Assembly (NCBI GenBank): GCA_003550325.1
Contig: QKWP01000595.1
Location: 43,564-107,563, forward strand
Origin: Gigaspora rosea
Lineage: Eukaryota > Glomeromycota > Glomeromycetes > Diversisporales > Gigasporaceae
Direction of reading: 5' to 3'
Length of the DNA: 64,000 nt
Of the stretch, positions 23,699 to 35,689 are shown one piece after another (position 1 is the first letter of the stretch; each line of letters starts with the position of its first letter). The position numbers and the translations under genes are program-made. The notes under the pieces are model-generated. The model was given only the letters and a program-made list of their open reading frames with translations, did not search any database and was not told the DNA's origin.

Positions 23699-24775
23699 TA
23701 GTGCTTGGACCTGGATATCCGGTTACCCATTTTACTCTACTGGTTTTATGAAAGCCAGATATGGATAACTGTCAGTTTTTATTTTGCAAATTGCCGGATA
23801 AACCTACGGATAACCAGATAACCCTACGGATAACCAATTGATTCACGGATATCCAGATAAAACCTGAATATCACAAGAATAGATAAAATATATACAAGTT
23901 GTACATGCATATTCAAAGAGCATTTATTAATATATATGCTATTTATCATTTATAATTTAACAGTTTTGGATAATACTGTAAATTATAAGTTACGAAAATA
24001 ACTAAGTAATGTAGTGGCACAAATTTATTTCTGTTACTGACTATCATGCTATGTGTAGGGATCCATTAAAGCCAGGTACCTTTACTTGAATCAAATCGTA
24101 AATTTTTGATCTTCGCAGAAATGAGTGTCTAACCTGTCTTGAAGCATTAATAAAAAATGTCGGGAAGGCAATTTTACCTATAGAACATGTTCTAACCTTA
24201 ACCTCTAATTAGCATTTACCTTAATTTTAATTAAATAATTAAAACTATATTAAGTACCTGGCTTTAACAGTTCCCCATATATAGATACTTGCAAATACTG
24301 CGGATACCTGCAGATAGTGATTTGAACCAGTTGGGCTATTATCGGTTAACCGATCCGAACCGAATAAATTGTGGGTAGCCAGTTGAGTAAGTGCTTAATC
24401 GGTTGACCCGTACAACTGGTTGAGAATCAGTTGATAAAATGAAATGACATCATCAAAGAGCAAAGGTCCCGAAAAGTTCCAAAAAGAAAATGCATTAACA
24501 TAGCAGATGAGACAAAAAGTAAATGTGAAATAATCCAGTAATCTTATTCGGTTGAATCAGTTAACACAGAATATTTCAGTTTGGTTAACTGATTAAGAAA
24601 AATTTTCTCAGTTTAAATCACTAACTACAGATACCCGCGGATACCCTCGGATATCCGTCAGGTTATCCGTTCAAGATTGACGGATGACGGTTACCATCCA
24701 TGATACGTTTATAATACTGTATATACGGTTAACTGTGTGGATATCCGGATAAAGAGTTCACGAGTCCAAGCACTA
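23699..24775. mobile_element. hAT-type element with GGATATCCGG subterminal motifs
   Basis: The ends TAGTGCTTGGAC / complement are inverted and flanked by an exact 8-bp duplication GTACACTA (23691-23698, 24776-24783). Motifs GGATATCC, GGATAACC and CGGATACC are repeated near both ends. There is no transposase ORF. A small TTAA-flanked element sits inside (24070-24263). Confidence 0.88.
24070..24263. mobile_element. 194-bp TTAA-flanked inverted-repeat element
   Basis: The ends AGCCAGGTACC / AGCCAGGTACT are inverted and directly abutted by TTAA on both sides (24066-24069, 24264-24267). TTAA duplication is typical of piggyBac-type elements, though the end sequence is not a known piggyBac end that I recognise. 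Confidence 0.6.
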
Positions 24776-24783
24776 GTACACTA

Positions 24784-26095
24784 TATAAATCAAAATTATA
24801 TATTGTATCATATAAAATTTTATAAGATAAATTTTAAATGATTTTCTAATTAGCCAATTGAAATATAATATATAAAAACAGGTCACATTATTTTAGATAT
24901 ACAGGTTTTGTTAATTTTTTTCTTTCAAAAACTTCAATATAAATCGATTCATGTTTCTTATAACTACAAAGTTATAGAGTTTTTTTTTGCATTATATAGT
25001 AGATCTATCTTTTTAAAAATATTTTAATTACAGTTTTATTCAGGTGGTTGAGAAAGTTTTTAAATAAATTGATAAACTTGATTAGTCAAAATGGAAATTT
25101 TGCTCCTTAGTTCAATTCATAGGCACTAATCATTAATTTTTTTGGAATTTTATTTTGTGATTTTGTGCTATTAAAGCTGTACATCTAATTAAACTTGGAG
25201 AAGCATAGATCTTTATGAGTCATATAAATGTCGATTTTAATTACAAAGTGCAACATGCTTAGTATTGTTACACAAAAAATCTTGACAATTGATTTTATAT
25301 AATACTATATATTGATATAGTTTTGTTATACATGCACATCCAATATTGAATAATTTTTGGTAAACTGAGTTATACGATTGTGTTTGATTGGTATTATTAT
25401 AAGGAGAAAATCTATTATAGTATTTTAGTACGTCAGAATAAAATATTGGCAGATTTAGAATTAAAATAGTTGATTTTAAATACATATATGTTGCAATGAA
25501 ATTTAAATTTACTTAATCGGTAGAGAATTTTTAATTAACTTAAAGGTGATTCTGAATCTAATTGGTGTATATTCAATTAAAAACATTATATTAATTTAAA
25601 TAATAGTTGTTATATTTATGCATATGTTGTGCATCATTTTTAACTTATGTAATGAGTGTAATAATTTATTGAGTTTTTTAATTTTTTTTTTTGTTAATGA
25701 ATTAGCGTTAGAGAATATATAGTAAGTTAAGGAAATTTTGTAAAAAAATTTGAATATAAAGACAGTATAATGACAATCCTTGAAGTTATTATTTTGTTAA
25801 TAAATACAACTTATCGATATGAGGGTTTTTGTTATAAATAAAACGATGATAGTTTAACTTAATGATTGTAATAATAATTTTGATTTTTTTTGCTTAAGAA
25901 CTTGAATTTTAAATACAATAAATTTGATTTCTAAATATATTATCACTGCAAACGCCCTGTAAAAAAAGTGGTATGGGTTGTGGTACAGGTTGGTGTTAGG
26001 AATGCTCAAAATGGCACAGATCTTGTGGCATACTCAGGAACGTTTTATGGAATGTCATAGTAAAAATGGCACAGACATTATAGCAAAGAGTGGCA
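24784..26095. other. AT-rich stretch, no supported gene
   Basis: Contains an ORF at 25237-25485 (minus, 82 residues) that I do not recognise; it may be a decayed continuation of the Helitron or chance. A MITE-like short GC segment (GGCACAGATCTTGTGGCATAC) occurs near 25990-26100. Confidence 0.35.
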
Positions 26096-27665
26096 TGTAA
26101 TCACGTCATATCAGTCAACCGACTTGTCACACTATTTATAACTGAGTTTTTAGTTATATATAAATTTATAAAAAAAACATATAAATTACTATAAACTTTG
26201 AATCTTGATCTTTCTTTACCTACATATTAACTTAAAATTAAATTTTTCGGGAATATAGTTTTACAAGCAACTATAGCCTTCTATATAGTACTTGCAATAT
26301 AGCACATAGCGACAGGGATCTTGTAAGGGTCAGAGAAGATATGAAGTGGTGTGGAAGTGGAATATTACTTCACTAGAGCGGTTCAGTTTATATTTATCAA
26401 TTAACAAAAGTATTATTTATTTGGCAAAGATATATTTTATTTATTTAGATAATAATATTCAAGAAATACAATTATTTTAGGTGTGTGTGAGAGAGGAGAA
26501 GGGAAGTTTGAGTCTAAGCTAAAAAGCTTGTGGGTAGAAAGTCAGAAAGCGAAGGTTTATATATCTTTTTGTAAAACTCATAAAACTAATAAAACTAATA
26601 AAACTAATAAAACTAATAAACTCCTGTTGCGCAATTGTGTCTTGTATTTTTACATTTATTTGGTTTACAATTGTTGTGCTCTAGTATGTTCTGGAAATAG
26701 AACAAGAAAGTTGTTCTATAACAAAGAACAAAGAGAGAAGAAAAAATTGGGCTTAAAAATCAAATTAAAATTTTGATATTTTTGCACAAAACGAAAATGT
26801 AACTTCACCAAAAACAAATATTTAATGATTTTAAGACAATGAGTATGTGTAAAATCATGCCCGAACAACATTACTTAGGCGACCGAAGTAGGTTACCTTG
26901 TAAGAAAAATGGGTTACCTATGTACTAAAGTAAAATTTTTTGAGTTTTAAATATAAAACCCCTTTTATTATCAAGATAACCTACTTTGGGCACTTAAGCA
27001 AAGTTGTTCAACATGCAATTTTACTCGGTCTGAGGTCAAAATGCATTTTTTCGGCCATTTACTAGGTGAAAAATGGGGTCGAAGTTAGAAAAAAATTTTT
27101 TTTAAAAAAAATTTTTTAGAAAAAAATTTTTTTCTAACTTCGACCCCATTTTTCACCTAGTAAATGGCTGAAAAAACGCGGTTAGACCTCAAACTGAGTA
27201 AAATTTTACATGCTGAGCAACTTTGCTTAAGCACCAAAGTAGGTTATCTTGATAATAAAAGAGGTTTTATATTTAAAACTCAAAAATTTTACTTTAGTAC
27301 ATAGGTAACCCATTTTTCTTACAAGGTAACCTACTTCAGTCGCCTAAGTAAAGTTGTTCGGTACATGATTTTACACATACCATTGTCTTAAAATCATTAA
27401 ATATTTGTTTTTGGCGAAGTTACATTTTCGTTTTGTGCAAAAACGGCAAAATTTTAATTTGATTTTTAAGCCCAATTTTTTTTCTCACTTTGTTCTATAT
27501 TCCTGAAAAATTTAATTTTAAGTTAATATGTAGGTGAAGAAAGGTCAAAGATTCAAAGTTTATAGTAATTTTATATGTTTTTTTTATAAATTTTATATGT
27601 AAAAAATTTTGTTGTGATATATCGTGTGACTGATATGAAATGGTGCGTTCAGATGGCACATATGT
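26095..27665. repeat. Giant palindrome, split by an LTR
   Basis: The core arms 26727-27105 and 27118-27497 are inverted copies; examples are ACTTCGACCCCATTTTTCACC, AAGTAGGTTACCTTGTAAG and TTAAGCCCAATTTTTT. The loop is an A/T run at about 27092-27135. The arms continue outward: 26160-26255 pairs with 27495-27600, and CATATCAGTCA pairs near both outer edges. The left arm is interrupted by an LTR-like insert at 26259-26726. The overall arm length is at least 470 bp. There is no coding content. Confidence 0.85.
26259..26726 (+). mobile_element. Solo LTR-like insertion (TTACAAGCA family)
   Basis: The insert begins TTTTACAAGCAACTATAGCC and ends CTATAACA. It matches, in order, the partial LTR at 63511 (CATAGCGACAGGGATCTTGT, GGTCAGAGAAGATATGAAG, GGCAAAGATATATTTTATTT). 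The opposite palindrome arm supplies the uninterrupted sequence, proving insertion. The target duplication is unclear. A 9-bp tandem repeat (AAAACTAAT, about five copies) lies at 26577-26624. The ORF at 26483-26776 is a by-product. Confidence 0.65.
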
Positions 27666-27899
27666 GTACGTTAAACACTTGTTGGCTCGTGATATGTGTT
27701 GGCTCATTTCATGGAGAGCGAAAGGTCAGTAAAGGATATTTTTTAAAAAAAGAGCAATATCTCATAATTTCACTGATGAAGCTTGTGTGTCTTAACAAAA
27801 AAAAATTCCTTGCAAAATTTTGCTTCATGTGCAGTTAGCTTGTTCAACCTACATTGATTACTTATGTAAATTTATGTTTTAATAGTTAATCCACTTCGT

Positions 27900-28410
27900 T
27901 AACGCGGGTGGCATATGAATTTACATTCATTACCCGTGCCAAATCCCATGCCGATTCAACTAGTAAACTGCTGCAAAACCGTGACATCTACGGTCCAATC
28001 GGCACGGGCATATGGTTCCACATGGTACACAGAATCCATACCAATTCGGACTATATCCGGATCTTGACCTGTGCCACAAAAGCCCGTGCCTATCCGACAC
28101 AACTCATACAGGGGGGTCCCCAAAATTCTGGGTCGGGATACGTCAGAGGGCATCAGAATCATGGTCAGCTGGATCGGAATTGATCAATTTTGCCCTAAAG
28201 ATCATAAAAAATTTTACTAATAAATCATATCCATTCATTAAGTAAAAAATGCCCAGCTGATAATTTTGCTATAGAACCTGCTAAAAACTAGGGCTAACGC
28301 TGACCTAAATCCGACGCATCTAACCCAGAAATCTGGAGATAGCTCTGTAAAAATCATCTGACACCAACACATGCCGATCCAGTCCAATTTTCTTATAAGG
28401 ACGTGATTAC
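27900..28410. repeat. GC-richer block around a MITE
   Basis: Repeated CCCGTGCC / GGCACGGG and CATGCCGAT-type motifs surround the 255-bp MITE at 28101-28355. It may be the GC-rich body of a hAT-like element, like those at 18752 and 40220, but clear ends were not found. Confidence 0.4.
28101..28355. mobile_element. 255-bp MITE with 9-bp duplication, copy 1
   Basis: The element runs from AACTCATACAGGGGGGTCCC to GCTCTGTAAAAATC and is flanked by ATCCGACAC (28092-28100) and ATCTGACAC (28356-28364), 8 of 9 bases identical. It is collinear over its full 255 bp with the copy at 44058-44312. Short inverted ends (TACAG...CTGTA) lie six bases in. A 9-bp duplication suggests a Mutator-like mover, but no autonomous partner is in the window. 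Confidence 0.85.
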
Positions 28411-28983
28411 CAAGCAATTTTAATTTTACATATATTTTGGCTATATTAATTATTGCAAACAGCTACTTTCACGAGGTTATTTTAAATTATGTTTGTAGTG
28501 ATTTATATTACTTATCTGTGACACTAATTGTGTTTATAAAACTTTATATGCTTATAACTTTTGAAGAAATATTACGTATTTGCATAATAACGCAAGGTAA
28601 TTTTAGCATAAATTAAGCTTAACTTGGGGAATTACTTGAAACAATGCTCCAGTTCGCTATTACACGTAAATACGGGATTTAATTTTTTTTTTATTTTCAA
28701 AATTTCGAGATATTAAGTATTTTGGTATGTTGCATGATGCTCTTTACTAGGAAAATAAGAACCATTTAAAGTCCGAAGAACAAATATAAATTCAATTTTT
28801 TTATACTACACCTGATCTAGCCAATAACCATCAGTTTTCTATTGTTTTGATTGTTTTTTATGTTACACTTGATCTAGCCAATCAGTATTCAGAATTTGTT
28901 AACACACGGACATCGGGTGTACTATTGCTCTATTGTGAGTGTCCTTCGGACAATTAAAAACAGAAAAAATAAGGGGTATAATA

Positions 28984-29224
28984 TGGGGTCTTTGCCTTGA
29001 AAATGACCTTACGGGACTATGTAGATCTTATGAATAAAAATTAATGTTTCTAGCCATCCAGTAATCCAATTCAAATAAACTTTTTTTTATTTTGTAGAGC
29101 TTAGTGGGTTTTACAAAATAAAAAAAAGTTTATTTGAATTGGATTACTGGATAGCTAGAAACATTAATTTTTATCCATAAGATCTACATAGTCCCGTAAG
29201 GTCATTTTCAAGGCAAAGACCCCA
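28984..29224. mobile_element. Near-perfect 241-bp hairpin MITE
   Basis: The arms of about 113 bp (TGGGGTCTTTGCC ... / complement) differ at only two positions by eye and are separated by a loop of about 14 bases. TA flanks both ends (28982-28983, 29225-29226). If transcribed, it would fold into a long double-stranded hairpin. No ORF. Confidence 0.85.
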
Positions 29225-29226
29225 TA

Positions 29227-30453
29227 TGCCCTATTTGCGAAGATTAAGTGTTAAAGAACTTATGTTTTACAGTATTTAATTTCATTAGGCTTGAAAGAAA
29301 AATTTTATTAAAGATGAATTAATTTTGTCACAACTTGATTGAAACAATTTCTTCAAGTACAATTTGTTCAATCTTTAACGAATTATTACAAACATAAATG
29401 TGGTTTAAAGCATCTTGAAGTAAAATGTAAAGTAATAAAGGACGTACCTCGAAATTTGATTGTCAATATTGTATTTCAAGATTTGCAAGTTGAATCTGTT
29501 TTGATCTAATAATCTTTAGTATAGTAGCTCTAATAGTATATAAAAAATATAAACTTCTCGCATAATAGTAAACTTTCAAATGTATTATTATGAAATAAGT
29601 CATTTTTAAAAATTACCATATGGAAGTAGAATTCTCTTAATAATATGATAATTACTTAATCCTAAGTTAGTTTAAATCAGTTTATTTGAATTCTCTAACC
29701 AACTGTTATTTTAGAATTTGTTGAAATATAAGTTGATTTGGAAGTTACAAAAGTTCAATTTAACATATAATATATTTGGATTCTTTTTAATAATGGAAAA
29801 TTTCAATATATGCAGTAACTTAGATGAGTTGAATCTATGTATAGTTGATTTTATTTATGCGATTTAATAAATTAGTAGATAGTATTATTATTATACAGAA
29901 ATGTTGCTTTAAGATAGTATTAGATTTGTTTTTACAAATTATAAATGGTTATATATGCATTTATAATAAATAATGCAAGAGTATTTTGAGAATATTTTGT
30001 ATTTTTGGTATAATGATATATAAATATATATGTAGATGAGTTTTATTTATATTTTTCGCATTATTTTACAATTGGACAAGGTATAATATATGTATAAATT
30101 TAATAAATTTGAATAATCAATTTTATTTATAATATGAAAATAAAGAAATATACGATAAGATATAAAAATTTAATAAGATATAATTTGGGAATATATAACG
30201 CTAATGTATATATTTAATTGTTTTTTAATATATCAGAAAGTAAAATAGTGATAACTTTTTAATTGTAAGGAAAAAAATCATGTGATGAGTTAGATCATAT
30301 TTAAAGTTGAAGTAATGAATTATGCATAAATAGTAAATATACTTATTTATTCAGGAATGTCAATAACAGAGGTTGTTTGGTCAGGTGTGCTCAATTTTGA
30401 ACATTTATTTAGGATACCACTGGCCATATCAGCTACTTTGGACGAGGTTTACT
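29227..30453. other. AT-rich stretch, nothing recognised
   Basis: Mostly A/T with scattered ATATAT runs. No ORF or bounded repeat is supported. Confidence 0.4.
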
Positions 30454-30666
30454 TTAGGATATAGATGGTCTGGAGGTAGATGTAGATTTTTTATGCCGAA
30501 TATTTCCTTTAACACTAGTAGCTATAGTCTGAGCAATAGTATTTGGTAAATCTGTTTTATCTTGATCATTTAATTCCCACGAAAGTGGTGTTGAAGTACT
30601 CTGTGCTGGATTAGTCTGCATGATTGTAGATGGCTTTTGATATTCCGGAAATGACATGCTTCTCAA
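30454..30666 (-). other. Unrecognised Ser/Thr-rich ORF
   Basis: A 70-residue open frame with a composition more protein-like than its surroundings (EYQKPSTIMQTNPAQSTSTP, KKSTSTSRPSIS). It has no start context, domain or signal peptide that I recognise. It could be a fragment of a decayed gene; a Lys/Ser-rich tail is typical of disordered regions. Confidence 0.25.
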
Positions 30667-31334
30667 ATGAACAATTTTAGTATCATCAGTTATGATAAGC
30701 TCTCTATTAACATAGAGAAACTGTATTTTTATTTACTGAAGCATTAACATTCATCAAACGTTTTGTGGATGCAAGATGATAACATGTCACATGTCATTTC
30801 AATTTAAGCATAATCTTGGTCTATGTAATTTTTAGTCAAGACATTAATGGTTACGTCGTCTTTGCCAACTTTCGGTTCTTCTTGAACAATCGCAGTCATA
30901 TTCACAAGAATTGGGAATGCAGGGAGATTATTAGAATCGATGGTTCAAAATGGATAACATCATTTAAAACAATCTTTAAGATTTTTTATTTTTTTTTATT
31001 TATAATAAATAGTAAATTCTTTATAATGAAAATATAATTTACTTTTAAGACCGGATACTTATTGCCATTTTTATTCATATCCTCAATAATGCGAAAATTC
31101 CCTGTAGCTAGTACTACATCTTCATTTTTAAAATCAGATAGGCCCAATTCTTGATCCATATCATGGGGATAAAATCCAATCAGGGTAACGTTAAGAGGAG
31201 AATTAAGACTTCGAGATCTTACAATTCCTGAAACTTCAACGATTGTAAGGTTTTAGTGTTATAAGTTTTTTTATTATAATTCATTACATAACATAAAACA
31301 GTAACTGAAGCTGGCATTTTTTAAATTTTTTTTT

Positions 31335-31430
31335 CAGGCGAGAAGAGAATATATGATTCAGGCAAGAAGAGAATATATTATTCAGGCAGGAAGAGAATAT
31401 ATGATACAGGCGTGAAGAGAATATATAATC
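31335..31430 (+). repeat. 4 x 24-bp tandem repeat
   Basis: Four units of CAGGCGAGAAGAGAATATAT-GATT with one to three changes each. In one frame the first three units encode an eight-residue repeat (QARREYMI) before a stop in the fourth, and a pyrimidine tract ending in CAG precedes it. It could be a relic exon or a simple minisatellite. Confidence 0.8.
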
Positions 31431-31936
31431 GAAAGATATAAGCGTTATTTATTTATTAATTACTTGCATTTTTTTTTTATATTTATAAATTATTATTTTA
31501 AAAATGCATTTTTTTATTTTGTGATGATTTAAATAAAAAAATCGATACATTTTAGAAATATTAATTGAATAAATTAATCATTTTAAAAAGTTAAATGATA
31601 GAACTGTAATGGCGTATTTTAGAAACCTGTTAATCAAGTATCAAAAAGAAGATTCTGTAAATTAATACAAATATGTGCGAGGATTTTATAATATTTAACT
31701 CGAAATTTTTTTCAAAACGCCTAACTTGTTAGAAGCAAAATCTTTATACAAGCAATTTTTTTTATATAATAATAAGTCAGGTTTTACATAGTTTAAAATT
31801 GGTAATGTATTCACAAAATTAAGCGATAATCATATAATTATTATGAGAATTTAGATAATTAGCCTATTTACTGATGATTTATCATACGCAGGTTGTTCTT
31901 GCTAAATTATTTTTGTATGATTAGATAGATTTTTCA

Positions 31937-32232
31937 GGTGGCAATCATTTCACCGCCAATCACTTCATAGACATCCCATTTCACCGACAAATTATTGACA
32001 AGTTCATTTTACCGACAGTTTATTCACTGAGCACATTTCACCGACAAAGTAATTCTGGTCATTTTCGCTAGGGTTAGGGTAAAATTAAGGTAGAATTAGG
32101 GTTAATGCTAGTGTGCTTTATAGAAAAAAACTTGTCAGCGAAATGTGCTTCGGTGAAATGAACTTGTCGGCGAATAATTTGTCAGTGAAATGTAGTGTCT
32201 ATGGAGTGATTGTCAGTAAAATAATGCAGACC
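31937..32232. mobile_element. TTTCACCGACA-family MITE, copy 1
   Basis: Both ends carry repeated inverted TTTCACCGACA-type units (about four on the left, four complementary on the right). The centre holds GGGTTAGGGT and TTAGGGTTA, telomere-like units. It is related to the copies at about 50672 and 54685. The target duplication was not resolved here. Confidence 0.65.
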
Positions 32233-32257
32233 CAGATTTAGATTTAGATTTTTCCTG

Positions 32258-32556
32258 AATGCTAGTTTTACCCCATTGAAATTACGTTATTTGCAGCATT
32301 ATATATTTCAAATTTTCTTGATTTATTTAATAATTAGGTTATAATGTTATAATATATGATCCATGCGGGGTCGAAAACATATATGCAAAAGTAGATTCTA
32401 GTATAAAAATGACGCCAAATGCTAGTTTTACACCATAGAAATTACGTTATCTGCAGTATTATATATTTCAAATTTTCTTGATTTAATTAATAATTAGGTA
32501 ACATGCGGGATCGAAAACATATATGCAAAAGCAAATTCTAGTATAAGAATGACGCA
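32258..32556 (+). repeat. Tandem duplication, about 160 + 139 bp
   Basis: Unit 1 (32258-32417) and unit 2 (32418-32556) are collinear (AATGCTAGTTTTAC..., ...GTATAAAAATGACGC), with a deletion of about 19 bp in unit 2. No coding content. Confidence 0.85.
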
Positions 32557-32840
32557 AAAATTCCATGTAAGTATAGATGAATCAGATAACATATGCATGT
32601 TCATAGATTGGATAATTATAAATTAACAGATTTGTTCAAGGAAGTAGCTTGAATTTATTTTATAATTTAGTATTTACAGGCGAGGAAAGATTAGATGTAA
32701 CACAAGCTTACAATAAATTTTTATTTTTCTGCGTTTATTTTTATCGAAAAGTATTGCACGCATGATTTAATTTGGATAATCCGGCCTAATATACCGGTGT
32801 TATGATCGAAGAAATATTTTTTATTTTTCTTTACTTAAAT

Positions 32841-33050
32841 TTATTTTATTTTATTTTATTTTATTTTATTTTATGTTATTTTTATTTTTATTTTACTATA
32901 TTATATTTTATTTTATTACTCAATCGGGAAGGAGGATTGACGTGGGAAACAAAAACCCTCTACGAGGGGACGAAACCCTCTACGAGAGAGTATAACCCGC
33001 TAAGAGGGGATATATACCCCAACGAGGGGTAATTACCCTCTGAGAGGGGT
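32841..33050 (+). repeat. TTTTA microsatellite followed by hairpin array
   Basis: About 85 bp of (TTTTA)n is followed at 32950-33050 by about five units of roughly 21 bp. Each is a small palindrome of the type CCCTCTACGAGGGG, separated by AT spacers. Variants such as CCCGCTAAGAGGGG and CCCAACGAGGGG keep the ability to pair. Confidence 0.75.
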
Positions 33051-33803
33051 AAATAACATGTTTAGGGTTTTAAATCCCCAGAAAATTTAAATTATAAAAA
33101 GGGATAGGTTTCAGACGTCAATGGGGATAACATGTGCTCGCAGTTATTCGCATAAATTAGTTGTTTATATTTAAATGTACTCCCATCGATAACTATTTTT
33201 TTTTAATAAAGAAAACTATTTGTATATAATTGCGTCAGCTGCCTAGCATTATTGTTTGCATTCTCTTACATAAATCCTGTGATTTCCTTCCTTTCGTCTT
33301 CTGATCACATGTTACTTCAATTAAAATAATTTCTGTCTAACTTTTGTTAACGACCAAACTAAACTGGCCTTAAAATTTTTCCCTTTATCTCTTTTTCCAC
33401 TCTCCCCATTTGGTTGTAACACCGGGATAATACTTTATTGATTTTGCGAATGTTGACATGATTTATGCATAATTGAAACTGAAACGGATATGCTCCCAGA
33501 AATGGCAACTGAGGCTGCGCTGGGCATCACCGTTAGCAGTTGATTCTGTGATGTATGACATTGGCTGGTAGTTTTTCGCCTGCATGATACAAGCTGGCCG
33601 TTAATGTGAAACAATTAAACAGGACTTGGCAATTATTATGACCATGTCGGGTAGGTGGGACAGGGTTGCAATTGAGTCTTTCTCGCAGCGGAATTGACCA
33701 CTTCTGTCGTAATTGTTGGAGCCTATCTGTACTAGCCTCATCCTGTATCGATCCAGCCTATATCTTATACTTACCATTTGCGGAAATTGATTTTACATTA
33801 TAG
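33051..33803. other. Stretch before the gypsy element
   Basis: No ORF is supported. 33450-33770 is somewhat richer in GC than its surroundings. It directly abuts the 5' LTR. Confidence 0.35.
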
Positions 33804-34374
33804 TGTCACAGGGTAAACGTGACATTATAAATAACAGATGATCATTAATCTGTATACTGCGCCACATTTCATATGGTAATTAGTTATGCATTGATTAACA
33901 ATGCATAATGGACAGTTATGATCGATAAGGCAAATCGGCAATTCCCAACTGATCATGCATATAATAAATCGTGCATAATCGATCAGGCACACTCGGGGCC
34001 TGGCGTATGGCGTAATGATCCAGAAACCTCTCAAACTCTAGTATAATATACGCATTATGATAACTTTGTAGATAGAATATCAAATAATATTAGACTCATA
34101 GTTTTTATAACCTTCTAAATTGATAAATTAGTGATCTTCCATAATTCTTGTAAAGTATAAAAGAAGGTCAGTTTTGACTCTTCTTTCAGTTAGTAATCTC
34201 CGGATTATCTTATATCTGAGCTTGGTATCCAATTATTAAAGTCAGATTTCTCTCATACCCCCTTATATTTTATAATAAATCGTGTTAAATCATCAAGTCA
34301 TGCCTCTGATGAGCTGCCTTCGCATAATCTTTTTAAATCTAAATATTAGGAAACGTCAAATTCTCTCCGTAACA
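33804..34374 (+). repeat. 5' LTR of the gypsy element
   Basis: 571 bp, TGTCACAGGG... to ...CTCCGTAACA (TG...CA ends). AAGTATAAAAGAAGG at about 34154 is a TATA-like promoter candidate. It is collinear with the 3' LTR. By eye there are about 32 substitutions, about 30 of them transitions; roughly ten sites that are CpG in the 3' LTR read TpG or CpA here. TTTGGTGGTGACTGTGAG follows directly and is the likely primer-binding site. Confidence 0.9.
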
Positions 34375-34435
34375 TTTGGTGGTGACTGTGAGATTAGAAC
34401 TTTTAACTTCGAATATATAAAAAAAAATCGTAGAG

Positions 34436-35230
34436 ATGAATGCTAAACAATTTAAGGAATTTATAGAAATGATGTACGGTAGATCAAGTTCCAAAGAAAC
34501 CAATCACGTATGAATTAAAAGTTTTTTCAGTGCAGAAGATGAGGATTCAATTGAATGGTTTGAGAATTTCGAATGTGCTGCAGAAGCTAACAATTGGAAT
34601 GGGGATCGTTGATTACAAATTGTCTCTGGTTACCTAAAGAAAGTAGGGCTGATTGGTATAAAGAAGTAAAAAGTACCATCTCCTATTGGAAAATCGAGAG
34701 TGAAGACGAAGTTGAAAAAATAAAAGTTTTTATCACCTCCTTGTGGATCAGTTCGCACCGCCAGAAAAACACATTGTTGGCAACTGGAGCTCAATTCCTT
34801 GACACAGCAGGAACATGAAAGAGTGGATACATATGCTACAAAATTTAATAGAGTAAATTCTGACAACTGTCTTCCAGATGCATATGTGGTAAGAATGTTT
34901 CTGGGTGGGTTAAAGGGTATGAGCGCCACATTAGTTGCCGTGGCCGTACCCAAAAATTTGAATGACGCAGTAGCTGCAGCAAGAAGAGTTGAAGCAGGCA
35001 ACTATTATGGTCTATATAATTTGGAAATGGCGAAACAACTAACAGTGAAGAATGAGTTAAGTGAAATGAAGAGAAGATAGATGAGATGGCATTAAATTAT
35101 GTAGCATTAGCCCAGAAAAATAAGAAGGCCATAGAGAAGAGTCAACCGTCGCTTCAGAAAAAAGAGGGTTAGTGTTACAATTGTAGAGAAATAGGGCATT
35201 ACATTAGAAATTGTATTTTCGAAAAGAAAA
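34436..35230 (+). pseudogene. gag: gag of the gypsy element (capsid and CCHC knuckle)
   Basis: The frame opens at ATG 34436. The capsid-like core carries SRADWYKEV, LTQQEHERVDTYATKFNRV and AYVVRMFLGGLKG. A zinc knuckle, CYNCREIGHYIRNC (CX2CX4HX4C), lies at about 35168-35210 and would bind packaged RNA. In-frame stops near 34512, 34610, 35080 and just before the knuckle disable it. The first gene after the likely primer-binding site, as expected for this element class. Confidence 0.85.
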
Positions 35231-35689
35231 TAAGTAACAACAAGGTTGAAAATGGCAGGAAGCAATGGAAACAGGCTAAGCCATTAAATTTTTGTGAAAT
35301 AAGTATAGAAAAAGAGGGACAAAGTAGAGAAATATACAATCTTGGGAATGACTCAGGAGATAAAAAAATTCTCAAACGTCCTGTTAACTCTGACTGGAAC
35401 AACCGTTTAAGAAATAAGAAGATGACCAAGACTCAACTGATATTAGAAGAAGAAGGAAGATCGAATATGGAGGTCGATAATGATCGTATAGAAGTAGAAA
35501 GCTCTAATCCTAAAGTTAGAAGAAAACAAAAACTATCGATAGTAGATAACTTGGAACTCTATAATGTTGCCAATGACATTTTATCAATGCCAACTAGTGC
35601 CATAGTGGGACAAATACTTCAATACCCAAATCAGAGGAAGAATCTGGCCAAGGTATTGAAAAGACCTCTGCCTCTGCGGGAAACAAATT

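Noticed and set aside
27614-28245. ORFs at 27614-27838, 27908-28183 and 28012-28245
   Set aside because: They cross the end of the giant palindrome and the 255-bp MITE without any recognisable domain; the last two run through element ends.
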